Assembly: GCF_019972835.1 (NCBI RefSeq)
Contig: NZ_BPPB01000013.1
Location: 1-40,990, forward strand
Source: Lactobacillus laiwuensis
Lineage (GTDB): Bacteria > Bacillota > Bacilli > Lactobacillales > Lactobacillaceae
DNA: 40,990 nt
Reading direction: 5' to 3'
The translations under genes were made by a program, and so were the position numbers. Below the pieces are notes generated by a model. The model did not search any database. It was not told where the DNA came from and saw nothing but the letters and a program-made list of their open reading frames with translations. Numbering within the stretch: the stretch's first letter is position 1; every line of letters starts with the position of its first letter. Below are positions 26,244 through 35,104 of the stretch, piece after piece.

Positions 26244-29231
26244 TTATCTTTTTGCTCTGAAAAATATAATTTCTCTTGCAGCAATGATCGGACCGGATGA
26301 TTGATAGATAGTCAAATGCACTTTTTTTGCACGGACATCTCGCAGACCAACCACTTTATTTTTCGTGTCAGCTTTCCACTGCAAGTGGTCTGCATAGGTA
26401 GTATATTGCTCGCCATCCGTTGAAACAGCAATTGAAACGACAAGAGGATCACCATTATGATCAATATTTCGTGGCACATAGACCATTCTACTTAATTTCT
26501 CAACTTTTTCAAAAGTAAAGGTTAGTTCCAGTGGTTGTTCAGGTGAAATTGATTGATCCGTTTGCCATTCGCTTGCCAGTTTAAGATCAGTTAAATAAGA
26601 CAGGGGATGATTTTCTTTGCTGTTATAGTTGCAAGTCACATCAATGTTTTCAATAGCATAATCTTTAGCAGCGTGCTTGGTAATAACGCCGAAAAGATCA
26701 GACCATTCAGAAACTTTATTTCCTATTACATACCTCATTCTAATGATATAGCGAGTATTAGGAGTTAATTCGTGAAAAGTGAAATTTTTGCCGGTAATGC
26801 CCACATAAAGGAGATTATTAACTTCTATCTGAACTGCACTTTCATGAGGCCAGGCAAGTTCGAACGAATGAGCTGAAATTTTACTTGAATCAACTGCCGG
26901 CAATTTAGGTGAAGGCAATACGCCACTGGTAATTTCATGTACTAAAACTTTCTTGCCATAATTAAAATTGTGCACTGTAATTTCAATTTTAGTTGTGGTA
27001 ACGTCTCGACTTGCTAATTTTATTTGCAGGGCAGTTTGCGTGTTCTTGTGATATTGTTTAAATTCATCCAAGCCATAATTAGTATTGTAAAAAATGCCTT
27101 CGCGAGCATGGTTGAAAGCGTCGAGCGAGCCGTATTCTTCAACTGGGACAACTTGATCGTTAATTTTAATAGTGATGCGATCAGGGTAAGAATCACACAT
27201 AATAGTCAGCTTAGTAGGCTGTTCAACATCTTGGTTTTCCCAGTTGCCTTCAACTGGTGGAATAGTTACCAGCAACGTTTCATTTTCAGTTTTACTGAAA
27301 ATTTTTGTGGTAGAACCATTGGATTCAGCGGCTTGAGAGTTATCGTTGTAAATAACTGCCTCACTTTGATCTTGTGGGTAAAGCAGAAAATCACGCTTGC
27401 CCCAGTCAAAAATACTGCCACCGCGAACAAAGACTGGCAGGTGCCATAATGGAAAAGATAAATTATTGTAGACCTTGCCACCGGCATATTTTTTACCTGT
27501 AAAAAGATCAATCCACATTGTCTTCTTCCCGGGTAAATACAGATTATCTTTGCGTGAATCTCCGTTTTTATCTTCGCGACCATTAGTAATTGGTGCAATT
27601 AACAAATCGGAGCCTAACATGAATTCATTGCCAAACTGTGCTGTGTAATTAGCCAGCTCGTCTGGAAAGTCGCTAAAAAGGGGACGCATGATTAAAGCGC
27701 CATTTTTTGCCTGTTCATTTAGTGTATATAGGTAGTTAGTCAAATGCTGGCGCAATTTGAGGTAAGCCAAATTAATGTCGGTTATTTTCCTATTATAAGC
27801 AAACGGGTTTTTACTGAAGTTGCCCTGATCATCGAAGTTAAAGAGCAGTGGGGTAAAACATTTCCATTCAAAATCACGGACATTGATTTGTGCATTGCCA
27901 CCGCCTTCTAGTCCATCAACCGCTGCACCAACTAAAGGCTGACCTGAAAGATTTGCTCCGAGCATACCAGCTACTTGTGTAGCAACATTGCCCCAGTTGC
28001 CGCCAACATCTCCAAAGATCAAAGCAGCGTTTTTTTGCATGCCGGTACTGCCGCTATCAGCAAGCACTAGTGAACGCTTTGTTTGTGATTCGTTTTGAAG
28101 CTGTGCTTTATCTTTAGTCGCTATTTCATTAGTAGTAAAAGTAAAAGCAGTTTTTTCCGGTAATTCAACTTCGCTTTGGTGCCAAAATCCGGGATGAACC
28201 TCTTGGTTTAACGCATATTCATTAAAGAAACTAAGAGCTTGTTGATTGTTGGCTTGAACACCATAATTGGGCACAAACCAGCTCAAAGGAAAATGCATGG
28301 CGTGATAGCGATCAATTAGTGCCCGCGCGGAAAACTGGTAGTTTTCTTCACCGTTAAGCGAAGCTTTGCCCGATGCGGCTTTTTCATCTTTTGTACGAGT
28401 ATAATAATTATTGCCAATTTTACTGGCATTACGCTCTTTAGCCTGACTTGGCTGCCATAAGGTTGTACAGAAATTGCCGATATGACCCAGACCTAAGGCA
28501 TATTTGGGCAATAACATCGGTTTGCCCGTCAAAGTATAGTAGCGTTGCAAAATTTCCTGAGGATTGGTGCCAAGAAGGTAAAATGCATCAAAAACTGCAT
28601 CTTGGTGGGTGAGAACAGTGACTCCTCTCTTGGTTTTGCCAAAATCATAAGTTCCTGTTGCAGTAGTGTTTCTTAATTCGCCATAACCAGCATTCGACCA
28701 GAAAAAAGGGACAGGCATAATGACGCCACCTTTACCGGTTATTTGGTCATGCTTAATTGCGATTTTGTGTCCTCTGTGACTAAAGTAGCCGTTTTGCAAG
28801 CCGCCACCATAAAAAAATTCATTTTTATTTTCTGTTAAAAACTCACGGGTCCTGGTAGAACTAAGTTCAAGCGGCTGAGTTTGGTGCATCCTGTTATGGA
28901 GCAATGATTCATCAAAAATACTTATGACAGCTGGATTTTGCCCAAAAATAATTTGGTAATTGCCAGTATGGATAATTAAGGAATCATTGGTGGCTCTGAC
29001 CTGCGACTTTGCAAAGGCAGAATTATCAAACTGGGCTAAGTGAATAGTTTCCGTTCGATTTTCAGTAAAATTTTGCTCTGGATCAATTAAAAGACGAAAA
29101 ATGCCGGCAGCTAAGACATAAAAGCGCGCAATTTCGCCCGTGGCAAAATGTAATTCGTAATAGTGGTCACACTTGCTGGCACCAGTAAGTGCTCCTAGTT
29201 GATGTTGATTTGTTTGCGTATTTTGAATCAT
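26244..29231 (-). CDS. GH31-family glycosidase with FN3 and F5/8-type (CBM32-like) domains
   Basis: 995 residues, no signal peptide. The N-terminal beta domain spans about 1-235 and the barrel about 240-530. L-P-K-Y-A-L-G-L-G-H (241-250), P-L-S-W-F-V-P-N-Y-G (315-324), F-G-D-V-G-G-N-W (406-413, Asp408 as likely acid/base), V-D-G-L-E-G-G (438-444) and R-D-F-E-W-K-x-F-T-P-L (452-461) are GH31 landmarks. A DUF5110-like domain (about 610-770), FN3 (about 775-855) and a discoidin/CBM32-like domain (about 860-992) follow. The layout recalls GH31 alpha-N-acetylgalactosaminidases. The usual nucleophile strand (K-x-D-V-x-W type) is not visible; residues 360-386 hold a polar insert instead. Divergent from nagA across a shared operator, so amino-sugar use is inferred. 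Confidence 0.8.
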   Translation of the reverse strand: MIQNTQTNQHQLGALTGASKCDHYYELHFATGEIARFYVLAAGIFRLLIDPEQNFTENRTETIHLAQFDNSAFAKSQVRATNDSLIIHTGNYQIIFGQNPAVISIFDESLLHNRMHQTQPLELSSTRTREFLTENKNEFFYGGGLQNGYFSHRGHKIAIKHDQITGKGGVIMPVPFFWSNAGYGELRNTTATGTYDFGKTKRGVTVLTHQDAVFDAFYLLGTNPQEILQRYYTLTGKPMLLPKYALGLGHIGNFCTTLWQPSQAKERNASKIGNNYYTRTKDEKAASGKASLNGEENYQFSARALIDRYHAMHFPLSWFVPNYGVQANNQQALSFFNEYALNQEVHPGFWHQSEVELPEKTAFTFTTNEIATKDKAQLQNESQTKRSLVLADSGSTGMQKNAALIFGDVGGNWGNVATQVAGMLGANLSGQPLVGAAVDGLEGGGNAQINVRDFEWKCFTPLLFNFDDQGNFSKNPFAYNRKITDINLAYLKLRQHLTNYLYTLNEQAKNGALIMRPLFSDFPDELANYTAQFGNEFMLGSDLLIAPITNGREDKNGDSRKDNLYLPGKKTMWIDLFTGKKYAGGKVYNNLSFPLWHLPVFVRGGSIFDWGKRDFLLYPQDQSEAVIYNDNSQAAESNGSTTKIFSKTENETLLVTIPPVEGNWENQDVEQPTKLTIMCDSYPDRITIKINDQVVPVEEYGSLDAFNHAREGIFYNTNYGLDEFKQYHKNTQTALQIKLASRDVTTTKIEITVHNFNYGKKVLVHEITSGVLPSPKLPAVDSSKISAHSFELAWPHESAVQIEVNNLLYVGITGKNFTFHELTPNTRYIIRMRYVIGNKVSEWSDLFGVITKHAAKDYAIENIDVTCNYNSKENHPLSYLTDLKLASEWQTDQSISPEQPLELTFTFEKVEKLSRMVYVPRNIDHNGDPLVVSIAVSTDGEQYTTYADHLQWKADTKNKVVGLRDVRAKKVHLTIYQSSGPIIAAREIIFFRAKR

Positions 29232-29265
29232 ATTTCTTGTTTCCTAATTAGTTACCTATACCACT

Positions 29266-29271
29266 ATTATA
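29266..29271 (-). promoter_or_regulatory. -10 box of the GH31 gene
   Basis: Minus-strand TATAAT 35 bp before the start codon, with no convincing -35. The nagA-side palindrome lies about 40 bp further upstream. Confidence 0.4.
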
Positions 29272-29308
29272 ACTAAAAAATAAAAAGTTTCTGTACTATT
29301 TGAAATTG

Positions 29309-29326
29309 AACTGGTAAATACCAGTT
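29309..29326. promoter_or_regulatory. GntR-family (NagR/YvoA-type) operator between GH31 gene and nagA
   Basis: aactggtaaataccagtt is a perfect 18-bp palindrome of the T-G-G-T...A-C-C-A type bound by NagR/YvoA/DasR regulators, which respond to GlcNAc 6-phosphate or glucosamine 6-phosphate. It lies 62 bp upstream of the nagA ATG in the divergent control region. The regulator gene is not in the window. Confidence 0.65.
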
Positions 29327-29387
29327 GATTAAGCTAAAATTAAGCTATAAATACGAGTTTTATTTTAAAAAGAAAGGCAAAAATATT

Positions 29388-30542
29388 ATGACTTATTATA
29401 TTCATGCAGATAAATTCTTTCTTGAAAATGTGACAGAACAAGGTGGTTACTTAGAAGTTCAAGATGACGGCAAATTTGGCTTTTACTATACTGAAGATCA
29501 AAAACCTGAAGGCAAAATAGTAGACTATAAAGGCAAATGGATTGCACCAGGACTGGTTGACACACATGTGCACGGTTCACTAAAAGAAGACGTGATGAAA
29601 AGTGATTGGGCAGGAATCAACCGCCTGTCAGAAGGCTTTTTACGGTCTGGCGTTACCAGCTGGCTGCCAACGACTTATACTGCCGGTGCAGATACATTAA
29701 GCAAAATTTGCCAGATGTTTGGCGCCCATAAAGGTGAAGAAACTGGTGCTAAAATTCAAGGGTTGCATTTTGAAGGACCATACTTTACCGCTGAACATGC
29801 TGGTGCAGAAAACCCTAAATATTTGCTTGATCCTGATATTAATCAATTTAATGAGTGGCGCGAAGAATCTAAAGGGCTGCTGAATAAAATATCTCTTGCG
29901 CCTGAGAGAAAAGGTGCCCGGGAATTTATCCGTGCTGCTGTTAAAGAGGGTGTAATTGTTTCTTTGGGCCACTCGAGTGCTGACTTTGAAGAAGCTAAAG
30001 CCGGTGTTGAAGCTGGTGCAACGATGTTTACTCATACTTTTAACGGAATGCCTGATCCTTCACACCATGATACATCAATTTCTAACGCTGCGATGGCTCT
30101 GCATAATGTTACCGATGAGTTGATCTGTGACGGTCACCATGTTCAAAAAGAAATGGTGCGGGCATTGGTTCAGCTTAAAGGTGCTGAACACATTTGTTTA
30201 ATCACAGATTGTATGGAAGCTGGCATGATGCCTGACGGTGACTATATGTTAGGTGAATTGCCTGTTTATGTTAAAGAGGGCATGGCTCGTTTGAAAGGTG
30301 GCAATAATTTAGCCGGCAGTATTTTGCAATTAAAGACTGCGGTCAAGAATGTTGTTGACTGGAACGTTGCTACTCCTGAAGAAGCTGTTATGATGGCTTC
30401 TTATGTTCCGGCTAAGAGTGCGCACGTACTCGATAAATGTGGTTCAATTGCACCTGATAAAGATGCCGATTTCTTAGTATTAAACCCTGACATGACTTTA
30501 AGTGAAACTTATTTAAATGGTGAGTCACGTTACCAGGCATAA
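29388..30542 (+). CDS. nagA: N-acetylglucosamine-6-phosphate deacetylase
   Basis: 384 residues from the ATG at 29388, preceded by agaaagg; the longer frame from 29325 would cover the operator. Amidohydrolase-fold motifs: V-D-T-H-V-H-G (His60, His62), H-F-E-G-P-Y-F (Glu129, metal ligand), G-H-S-S-A-D, T-H-T-F-N-G-M, D-G-H-H-V, and the catalytic Asp in I-T-D-C-M-E-A-G. It removes acetate from GlcNAc 6-phosphate, feeding cell-wall precursors or glycolysis. Monocistronic with its own terminator. Confidence 0.95.
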   Translation: MTYYIHADKFFLENVTEQGGYLEVQDDGKFGFYYTEDQKPEGKIVDYKGKWIAPGLVDTHVHGSLKEDVMKSDWAGINRLSEGFLRSGVTSWLPTTYTAGADTLSKICQMFGAHKGEETGAKIQGLHFEGPYFTAEHAGAENPKYLLDPDINQFNEWREESKGLLNKISLAPERKGAREFIRAAVKEGVIVSLGHSSADFEEAKAGVEAGATMFTHTFNGMPDPSHHDTSISNAAMALHNVTDELICDGHHVQKEMVRALVQLKGAEHICLITDCMEAGMMPDGDYMLGELPVYVKEGMARLKGGNNLAGSILQLKTAVKNVVDWNVATPEEAVMMASYVPAKSAHVLDKCGSIAPDKDADFLVLNPDMTLSETYLNGESRYQA

Positions 30543-30572
30543 AGCAGCTTATTAATTATTATATAGAATAAA

Positions 30573-30604
30573 AAGCCAATTCATTAACTTGAACTGGTTT
30601 TTTT
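30573..30604 (+). terminator. Terminator of nagA
   Basis: aagccaattca pairs with tgaactggttt (one mismatch, one G-U), then seven Ts. Confidence 0.8.
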
Positions 30605-30650
30605 ATTTGCACAATTTTTAATAAAAACTATATTTAAGCACATATTATAT

Positions 30651-30720
30651 ACTATATGATGTTAATATAAGCTTAATTTATTGCACTTTTTACATGCTGG
30701 TTATAGTCTAATCATATAGT
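30651..30720 (+). promoter_or_regulatory. mleA promoter flanked by a 10-bp inverted repeat
   Basis: TTGCAC (30681-30686), 17 bp, TAGTCT (30704-30709), with an alternative TATAGT just before. actatatgat (30651-30660) and atcatatagt (30711-30720) are perfect inverted copies with centres exactly 60 bp apart, one on each side of the promoter. A regulator binding both could loop the DNA. Confidence 0.5.
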
Positions 30721-30758
30721 ACGTGCTAATAATAATTAAATAGACGGAGAGTGAAAAA

Positions 30759-32402
30759 ATGGCTAAAACAGGACAAGATAGGTTGAATGACCCATTTTTA
30801 AACAAAGGTACTGCTTTTACAGAAGAGCAGCGAAAAAAGTATCAGCTGGCAGGGATGTTACCTCCTAAGGTGCAGTCATTAGAAGAGCAGGCGCGGGAAG
30901 TTTACCTGCAGTATCAGGAAAAATCAACTAATTTGGAAAAGCGCATTTTTTTGATGACTGTTTTTAATACTAATCGAGTGCTGTTTTTTAAGGTCTTCAG
31001 TGAGCATGTTACCGAATTTATGCCGATTGTGTATGACCCGACGATAGCTGAAACTATCGAAAATTACAGTCATTTGTTTGTAAATTCGCAATATGCCGCA
31101 TTTTTGTCAATTAATGAACCTGATCAAATCGAAGATAGTTTGAAAAATGCGGCTGATGGCCGTGATATAAAACTAATAGTGGTTACTGACGGTGAAGAAA
31201 TTTTAGGAATTGGTGACTGGGGTACACAGGGAGTTGACATTTCTGTTGGCAAGTTGATGGTTTATACTGCTGCAGCTGGTGTTGACCCGGCGTGTGTATT
31301 GCCAGTAGTGCTAGATGTTGGCACTAATAATGACAAATTACTTAATGATTCGCTCTACTTAGGCAACCATCAGCGTCGCGTAAATGGTGAACCATATTAT
31401 CAATTTGTTGATCGCTTTGTGCAAACTGTAGAAAAATTATTTCCGGGACTATATTTACATTTTGAAGATTTTGGCCGAGATAATGCTGATAATATTTTAA
31501 AACAGTATCGTAATCATATTTTAACCTTTAATGATGATATTCAAGGTACCGGTGTCATTGTTTTGGCCGGTATCTTGGGAGCATTGAAGATTAGTGGTCA
31601 GAAATTAACAGACCAAAAGTATGTCTGTTTTGGTGCCGGAACTGCTGGTACAGGAATCGTTGAGCAGGTATATGCCGAGATGCTGCAAGCAGGTTTACAA
31701 CCTGATGAAGCACGCAAGCACTTTTACTTAGTTGACAAACAAGGTCTGCTTTTTGAAGATACGCCTGAACTAACACCTGCTCAGAAACCATTTGTCAGGA
31801 AACGTTCTGAATTCAGCAATGCTGACCAGCTTAAAGATTTAAAGAGTGTTGTACAAGCAGTTCATCCTGATATTTTAGTGGGAACTTCAACTCGTTCAGG
31901 CGCTTTCACCCAGGATATTGTGACGGAAATGGCAACCCATACCGACCGGCCAATTATTTTCCCATTATCAAACCCAACTCAATTAGCAGAAGCAAAAGCA
32001 GAAGATTTAATTCATTGGACTAAAGGCAAAGCCTTGGTAGCAACCGGTATTCCTGCCGATCCAGTTGAATATGAAGGAACCAAGTACGAAATTGGTCAAG
32101 CCAACAATGCTTTGGTTTATCCGGGACTTGGTCTTGGCGCTCTGGCAGTTAATGCTAAGATTTTAAGTGATGAAATGATTAGTGTAGCGGCCCACTCACT
32201 TGGCGGCATTGTTGATTCAAGTAAACCAGGCGCAGCAGTTTTGCCACCAGTTGAAAAACTAAATGTCTTTTCTCAAACTGTAGCAAAAGCTGTGGCTAAC
32301 AAGGCAATTGCCGATCACCTCAACCAAAATGACTTTCAAGATGGTGACAAGGCAGTGGCTGCGCTTCGCTGGGCGCCTGAATATAAAGATGAGCAGGAGT
32401 GA
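30759..32402 (+). CDS. mleA: Malolactic enzyme
   Basis: 547 residues, as usual for malolactic enzyme (mleS/mleA). Malic-enzyme-like signatures: F-E-D-F-G-R-D-N at 235-242, N-D-D-I-Q-G-T-G at 258-265 (metal and substrate), and NAD-binding [10 protein letters not shown] at 291-300. It decarboxylates L-malate directly to L-lactate and CO2 with NAD+ and Mn2+. This consumes a proton and, with malate/lactate exchange, gives acid resistance and proton motive force. RBS ggagag. The carrier gene follows after 6 bp. The LysR activator MleR, often adjacent, is absent here. NAD malic enzyme is the less likely reading. Confidence 0.92.
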   Translation: MAKTGQDRLNDPFLNKGTAFTEEQRKKYQLAGMLPPKVQSLEEQAREVYLQYQEKSTNLEKRIFLMTVFNTNRVLFFKVFSEHVTEFMPIVYDPTIAETIENYSHLFVNSQYAAFLSINEPDQIEDSLKNAADGRDIKLIVVTDGEEILGIGDWGTQGVDISVGKLMVYTAAAGVDPACVLPVVLDVGTNNDKLLNDSLYLGNHQRRVNGEPYYQFVDRFVQTVEKLFPGLYLHFEDFGRDNADNILKQYRNHILTFNDDIQGTGVIVLAGILGALKISGQKLTDQKYVCFGAGTAGTGIVEQVYAEMLQAGLQPDEARKHFYLVDKQGLLFEDTPELTPAQKPFVRKRSEFSNADQLKDLKSVVQAVHPDILVGTSTRSGAFTQDIVTEMATHTDRPIIFPLSNPTQLAEAKAEDLIHWTKGKALVATGIPADPVEYEGTKYEIGQANNALVYPGLGLGALAVNAKILSDEMISVAAHSLGGIVDSSKPGAAVLPPVEKLNVFSQTVAKAVANKAIADHLNQNDFQDGDKAVAALRWAPEYKDEQE

Positions 32403-32408
32403 GAATAA

Positions 32409-33374
32409 ATGCAAGCCTTTATTACTTCATTAACTAGCGTTGTTGAACTGTTACTTGTAATTGCTTTAGGGTACTGGTTGCGAACCAGTGGCAAACTGGG
32501 CGATCAGTTTAAAGGCAATATTTCCTATTTAATTATGAATATTGCTTTACCAGCTTCAATTTTTGTTTCCGTCCTAAAATATTTAAACAGGCAAAAATTA
32601 TTTGGCTTAACAGGTGGTCTGATCTATGCCATTATCTGTTTTGCTTTAAGTTATTTGTTCGCATGGATATTATGTAAGCTTCTGAGGATCCGCAAAGGCC
32701 GCCGAGGTACTTTTATTAACGCCATTACGAATGCCAATACTATTTTTATTGGTTTACCGTTAAATATTGCCCTGTTTGGGCAAAAAAGTATGCCGTACTT
32801 TTTAATTTATTATGTGTTAAATACGGTTTCTACCTGGGCAATTGGTGTCTTCTTCATTTCTAGCGTTGACCCAACTGAACAAAAAGGAAAACAACAAAAA
32901 TTCAACTGGAAAAAATTGTTGCCAGCACCATTAGTTGGTTTTCTAATTGCCTTAATTTGCTTATTAGTTGAAGTACCAATTCCTAGTTGGATTACGTCTG
33001 TTTTAAGTATGGTTGGCGGCATCGTCACACCAATGTCACTGATCTATATTGGTATTATATTGGCAGATGCCGGTTTGAAGTCAATCCACCTTGACCGCGA
33101 TACCATTTGGGCATTGCTTGGCCGCTTTATCTTAGTACCGGCTTTAATGATGATTTTAATTGTTGTTGGTGCAAATTGGCTGCCATCCTTGACAGGTCTA
33201 GCTAAACAAACCTTAGTTGTGCAATCAGCTACTCCTGCTTTGGCAGTTTTGCCAATATTAGTGGGTGAATCGCACGGGGATGTGCAATACGCTACCAACG
33301 TTGTGACTACTTCAACAGTTTTATTCGTAATAGTTGTTCCATTGGTTTTGGAAATCACGCAAATGCTAATATAA
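32409..33374 (+). CDS. mleP: Malate carrier, auxin efflux carrier (AEC) family
   Basis: 321 residues with about ten membrane helices and the AEC internal repeat. The middle loop is polar (K-G-K-Q-Q-K-F-N-W-K-K). It exchanges malate for lactate across the membrane, serving the malolactic enzyme encoded just upstream. Spacing of 6 bp and RBS gcaggagtg inside the mleA end indicate one operon. A terminator follows. Confidence 0.88.
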   Translation: MQAFITSLTSVVELLLVIALGYWLRTSGKLGDQFKGNISYLIMNIALPASIFVSVLKYLNRQKLFGLTGGLIYAIICFALSYLFAWILCKLLRIRKGRRGTFINAITNANTIFIGLPLNIALFGQKSMPYFLIYYVLNTVSTWAIGVFFISSVDPTEQKGKQQKFNWKKLLPAPLVGFLIALICLLVEVPIPSWITSVLSMVGGIVTPMSLIYIGIILADAGLKSIHLDRDTIWALLGRFILVPALMMILIVVGANWLPSLTGLAKQTLVVQSATPALAVLPILVGESHGDVQYATNVVTTSTVLFVIVVPLVLEITQMLI

Positions 33375-33394
33375 TTAATAAAAATTCATGTTAT

Positions 33395-33433
33395 AAAAAT
33401 CCGTCTTTGATCATGTAGATAAGGCGGGTTTTT
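33395..33433 (+). terminator. Terminator of mleA-mleP
   Basis: aaaaatccgtctt (33395-33407) pairs with aaggcgggttttt (33421-33433) at all 13 positions, counting G-U, and ends in Ts. Confidence 0.88.
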
Positions 33434-33546
33434 GTTGGAAAAATAATATTTGCAATTTTTATTTTTATTGTGTTATTTCTTCTTTTATTAATTTCAATAT
33501 GATATTCTTTTCGTAGTGGATCCCATAGAAAAGGGAGAAATTTATT

Positions 33547-33594
33547 ATGCAAGTTGTTAACAATTACTTTGCTTATACGGATAGCAAAAACTAG
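33547..33594 (+). CDS. Possible 15-residue peptide or cut-off gene start
   Basis: An ATG with a strong RBS (aagggag, 10 bp upstream) opens a 15-codon frame M-Q-V-V-N-N-Y-F-A-Y-T-D-S-K-N and stops. It is not hydrophobic enough for a toxin. It could be a regulatory peptide or the stump of a lost gene. Nothing else is evident between 33434 and 33658. Confidence 0.25.
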   Translation: MQVVNNYFAYTDSKN

Positions 33595-33658
33595 TTGCAC
33601 TGCATAAATCAAAATATAATTATGTTATGCAAAAGAATATAGTAATGGGTACTTAGTT

Positions 33659-33784
33659 ATGGAACATAAAGAATTAGTCAAATCAAAAGATATTTCTGAT
33701 AAGGGATTAAAAGCAATGGATGAATCTGTTGCTAATTTAAAAAAAGGAAAGGCGTCCGCACCAACAGATTTATCAGACTTTTAG
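33659..33784 (+). CDS. Small orphan antitoxin-like protein
   Basis: 41 residues, M-E-H-K-E-L-V-K ... L-K-K-G-K-A-S-A-P-T-D-L-S-D-F, highly charged. The ending L-K-K-G-x-x-S-A-P-x-D-L-S-D-F is one I associate with short antitoxins of lactobacilli, but the family is not certain. Weak RBS. It directly precedes (TAGATG junction) a 24-codon stub that looks like the start of a toxin gene, so the partner has been lost. Confidence 0.4.
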   Translation: MEHKELVKSKDISDKGLKAMDESVANLKKGKASAPTDLSDF

Positions 33785-33859
33785 ATGAATAGTATATTTA
33801 AAGAAATTACTAGTTTTGTGAATGTAGAGATTTATACATATAAAAATCCTCTTAGTTAA
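33785..33859 (+). pseudogene. Stub of a toxin gene
   Basis: An ATG one base after the antitoxin-like stop opens M-N-S-I-F-K-E-I-T-S-F-V-N-V-E and runs 24 codons into the terminator at 33842. The last third is just terminator sequence, so only about 15 native codons remain. Confidence 0.4.
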
Positions 33860-33885
33860 ATTGAAATCTAACTAAGAGGATTTTT
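33842..33885. terminator. Bidirectional terminator
   Basis: aaaaatcctcttagtt and aactaagaggattttt form a perfect 16-bp stem with a 12-nt loop and T tracts on both strands. It ends yoeB on the minus strand and the stub on the plus strand. Confidence 0.9.
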
Positions 33886-33889
33886 AGCT

Positions 33890-34144
33890 TTAATTATAGT
33901 GAGTTTTGCAAGCTATAATAATTAATCGCTCATTTTTAACTGTGTAAACTAATCTATCTACATTATTTATTCTTCTTGACCAACCAATTTGATATTTTAA
34001 TTTTTCCGGCTTGCCTAAGCCTTGGTCTAGTCCATCACGCTGAATAGATTTAATTAAATGGTTAATTCTTCTTAAAGTCTTGCGGTCTTCGGCTTGCCAA
34101 TTAACATATTCATTCCAAGCTTCATCTAAAAATTCTACTGTCAT
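33890..34144 (-). CDS. yoeB: YoeB-family mRNA interferase toxin
   Basis: 84 residues, exactly the family size. F-L-D-E-A-W-N-E-Y at 5-13, Q-A-E-D-R-K-T-L-R-R-I-N (Glu and Arg of the active site), G-L-G-K-P-E-K-L-K, W-S-R-R-I, R-L-V-Y-T-V, and a C-terminal H-Y-N (usual H-Y). It cleaves mRNA on the ribosome. Its ATG overlaps the antitoxin stop by 4 bp. Confidence 0.93.
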   Translation of the reverse strand: MTVEFLDEAWNEYVNWQAEDRKTLRRINHLIKSIQRDGLDQGLGKPEKLKYQIGWSRRINNVDRLVYTVKNERLIIIACKTHYN

Positions 34145-34425
34145 TCTTTCTTCTGCTCACTACTTAAAAGATGATGTGAATGGATATCCTGATTATTGTT
34201 AATCTTTTTGAAACGCTGATTTAGTTCAGCTTGATTTTCCTCACTATAAAATGGATCCCTAACTTCAAACGGTAAACCACCTTCAGCAATACTTTTCTTT
34301 ATAAATATATTAATGGCAGTCGAAAGATTAAGGCCTAGGCCGTTAAATATTTCTGTAACTCGGTTTTTATCTTCTGAATTAACTTTAACTGAAATTGAAA
34401 TTTTGCTTTTTTCTGGACTTAGCAT
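34141..34425 (-). CDS. relB: RelB/DinJ-family antitoxin
   Basis: 94 residues. An N-terminal ribbon-helix-helix (I-S-I-S-V-K-V-N-S-E-D-K, then L-G-L-N-L-S-T-A-I-N-I-F) gives DNA binding, and the C-terminal charged helix binds YoeB. G-L-P-F-E-V at 55-60 is typical of DinJ. Strong RBS GAGGTGATC. First gene of the pair. Confidence 0.9.
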   Translation of the reverse strand: MLSPEKSKISISVKVNSEDKNRVTEIFNGLGLNLSTAINIFIKKSIAEGGLPFEVRDPFYSEENQAELNQRFKKINNNQDIHSHHLLSSEQKKE

Positions 34426-34449
34426 TATTGATCACCTCATATGCATATT

Positions 34450-34483
34450 AGCACTTTATATGTATAAAGTATAGTTAAGTGCT
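34450..34483 (-). promoter_or_regulatory. Promoter region of relB-yoeB with inverted repeat
   Basis: agcactt (34450-34456) and aagtgct (34477-34483) frame TATACT/TATAAA -10-like sequence on the minus strand, 25-60 bp upstream of relB. A likely autoregulatory operator. Confidence 0.45.
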
Positions 34484-34566
34484 TTAAATTTACATATAAT
34501 GTACTACCTAAATTATTGTTAGTAAACATTTATAAAAAACGAAAATCAATTACAGTTTAAATAAAA

Positions 34567-35004
34567 TTATTTGAGTGTTTTACCAAATCTTTTTTGCATT
34601 TTATTGCTGGTATAGCCTAGTTTTTCGTAAAATTTATGAGCACCTAAACGTGATTCTCCTGAATTTAACCTAATTTCTTTCATGCCTAAATTTTTAGCCT
34701 GTTTTTCCAAAGTGTACATAAGTTGACTGCCAATGCCTTTCTTTTGCACAGAAGAATCTACGGCTAAAGCTAAAACGTTGAACATGGGGTCAAAATAGGT
34801 TTCTTCAAAAACTTCTGCATGCAAATAACCTTCAACTTTTTTGGTATTATCATCTTCAAAGACCCAGAGATAATGATGTTCAGGATCATTTAGCAGCCTT
34901 TTAATGTTGGCAGCCGTTTTTTCTACGGGATAATCATAACCTAGTTCAATTTGATTGATTTTTTGAATAGCTGGACTGTCAGCAACTTCACATTTTCTAA
35001 TCAT
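34567..35004 (-). CDS. GNAT-family N-acetyltransferase
   Basis: 145 residues. A-L-A-V-D-S-S-V-Q-K-K-G-I-G-S-Q-L (about 82-98) is motif A, where the acetyl-CoA pyrophosphate binds (Q-x-x-G-I-G). H-K-F-Y-E-K-L-G-Y near the end is motif B. RimI-like in length. Substrate unknown. RBS AAAGGAA. Single gene. Confidence 0.85.
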   Translation of the reverse strand: MIRKCEVADSPAIQKINQIELGYDYPVEKTAANIKRLLNDPEHHYLWVFEDDNTKKVEGYLHAEVFEETYFDPMFNVLALAVDSSVQKKGIGSQLMYTLEKQAKNLGMKEIRLNSGESRLGAHKFYEKLGYTSNKMQKRFGKTLK

Positions 35005-35104
35005 GAAAATTCCTTTCTTATATTTATTGCTTTATGAGTTAAAGTTATTTTAGCGCTCTCAATAATAATTAGGAAGCTCTTTTGTATGTCTAGATATAAT
35101 AAAA

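Noticed and set aside
27024..27598. Frames on both strands inside the GH31 gene
   Set aside because: Shadow frames of a well-supported 995-residue gene.
29325..29387. Longer NagA starting at 29325
   Set aside because: It overlaps the operator palindrome and has no RBS; the ATG at 29388 fits the family.
33391..33612. 73-codon minus-strand frame after mleP
   Set aside because: It covers the mleP terminator and lacks an RBS and recognisable protein features.
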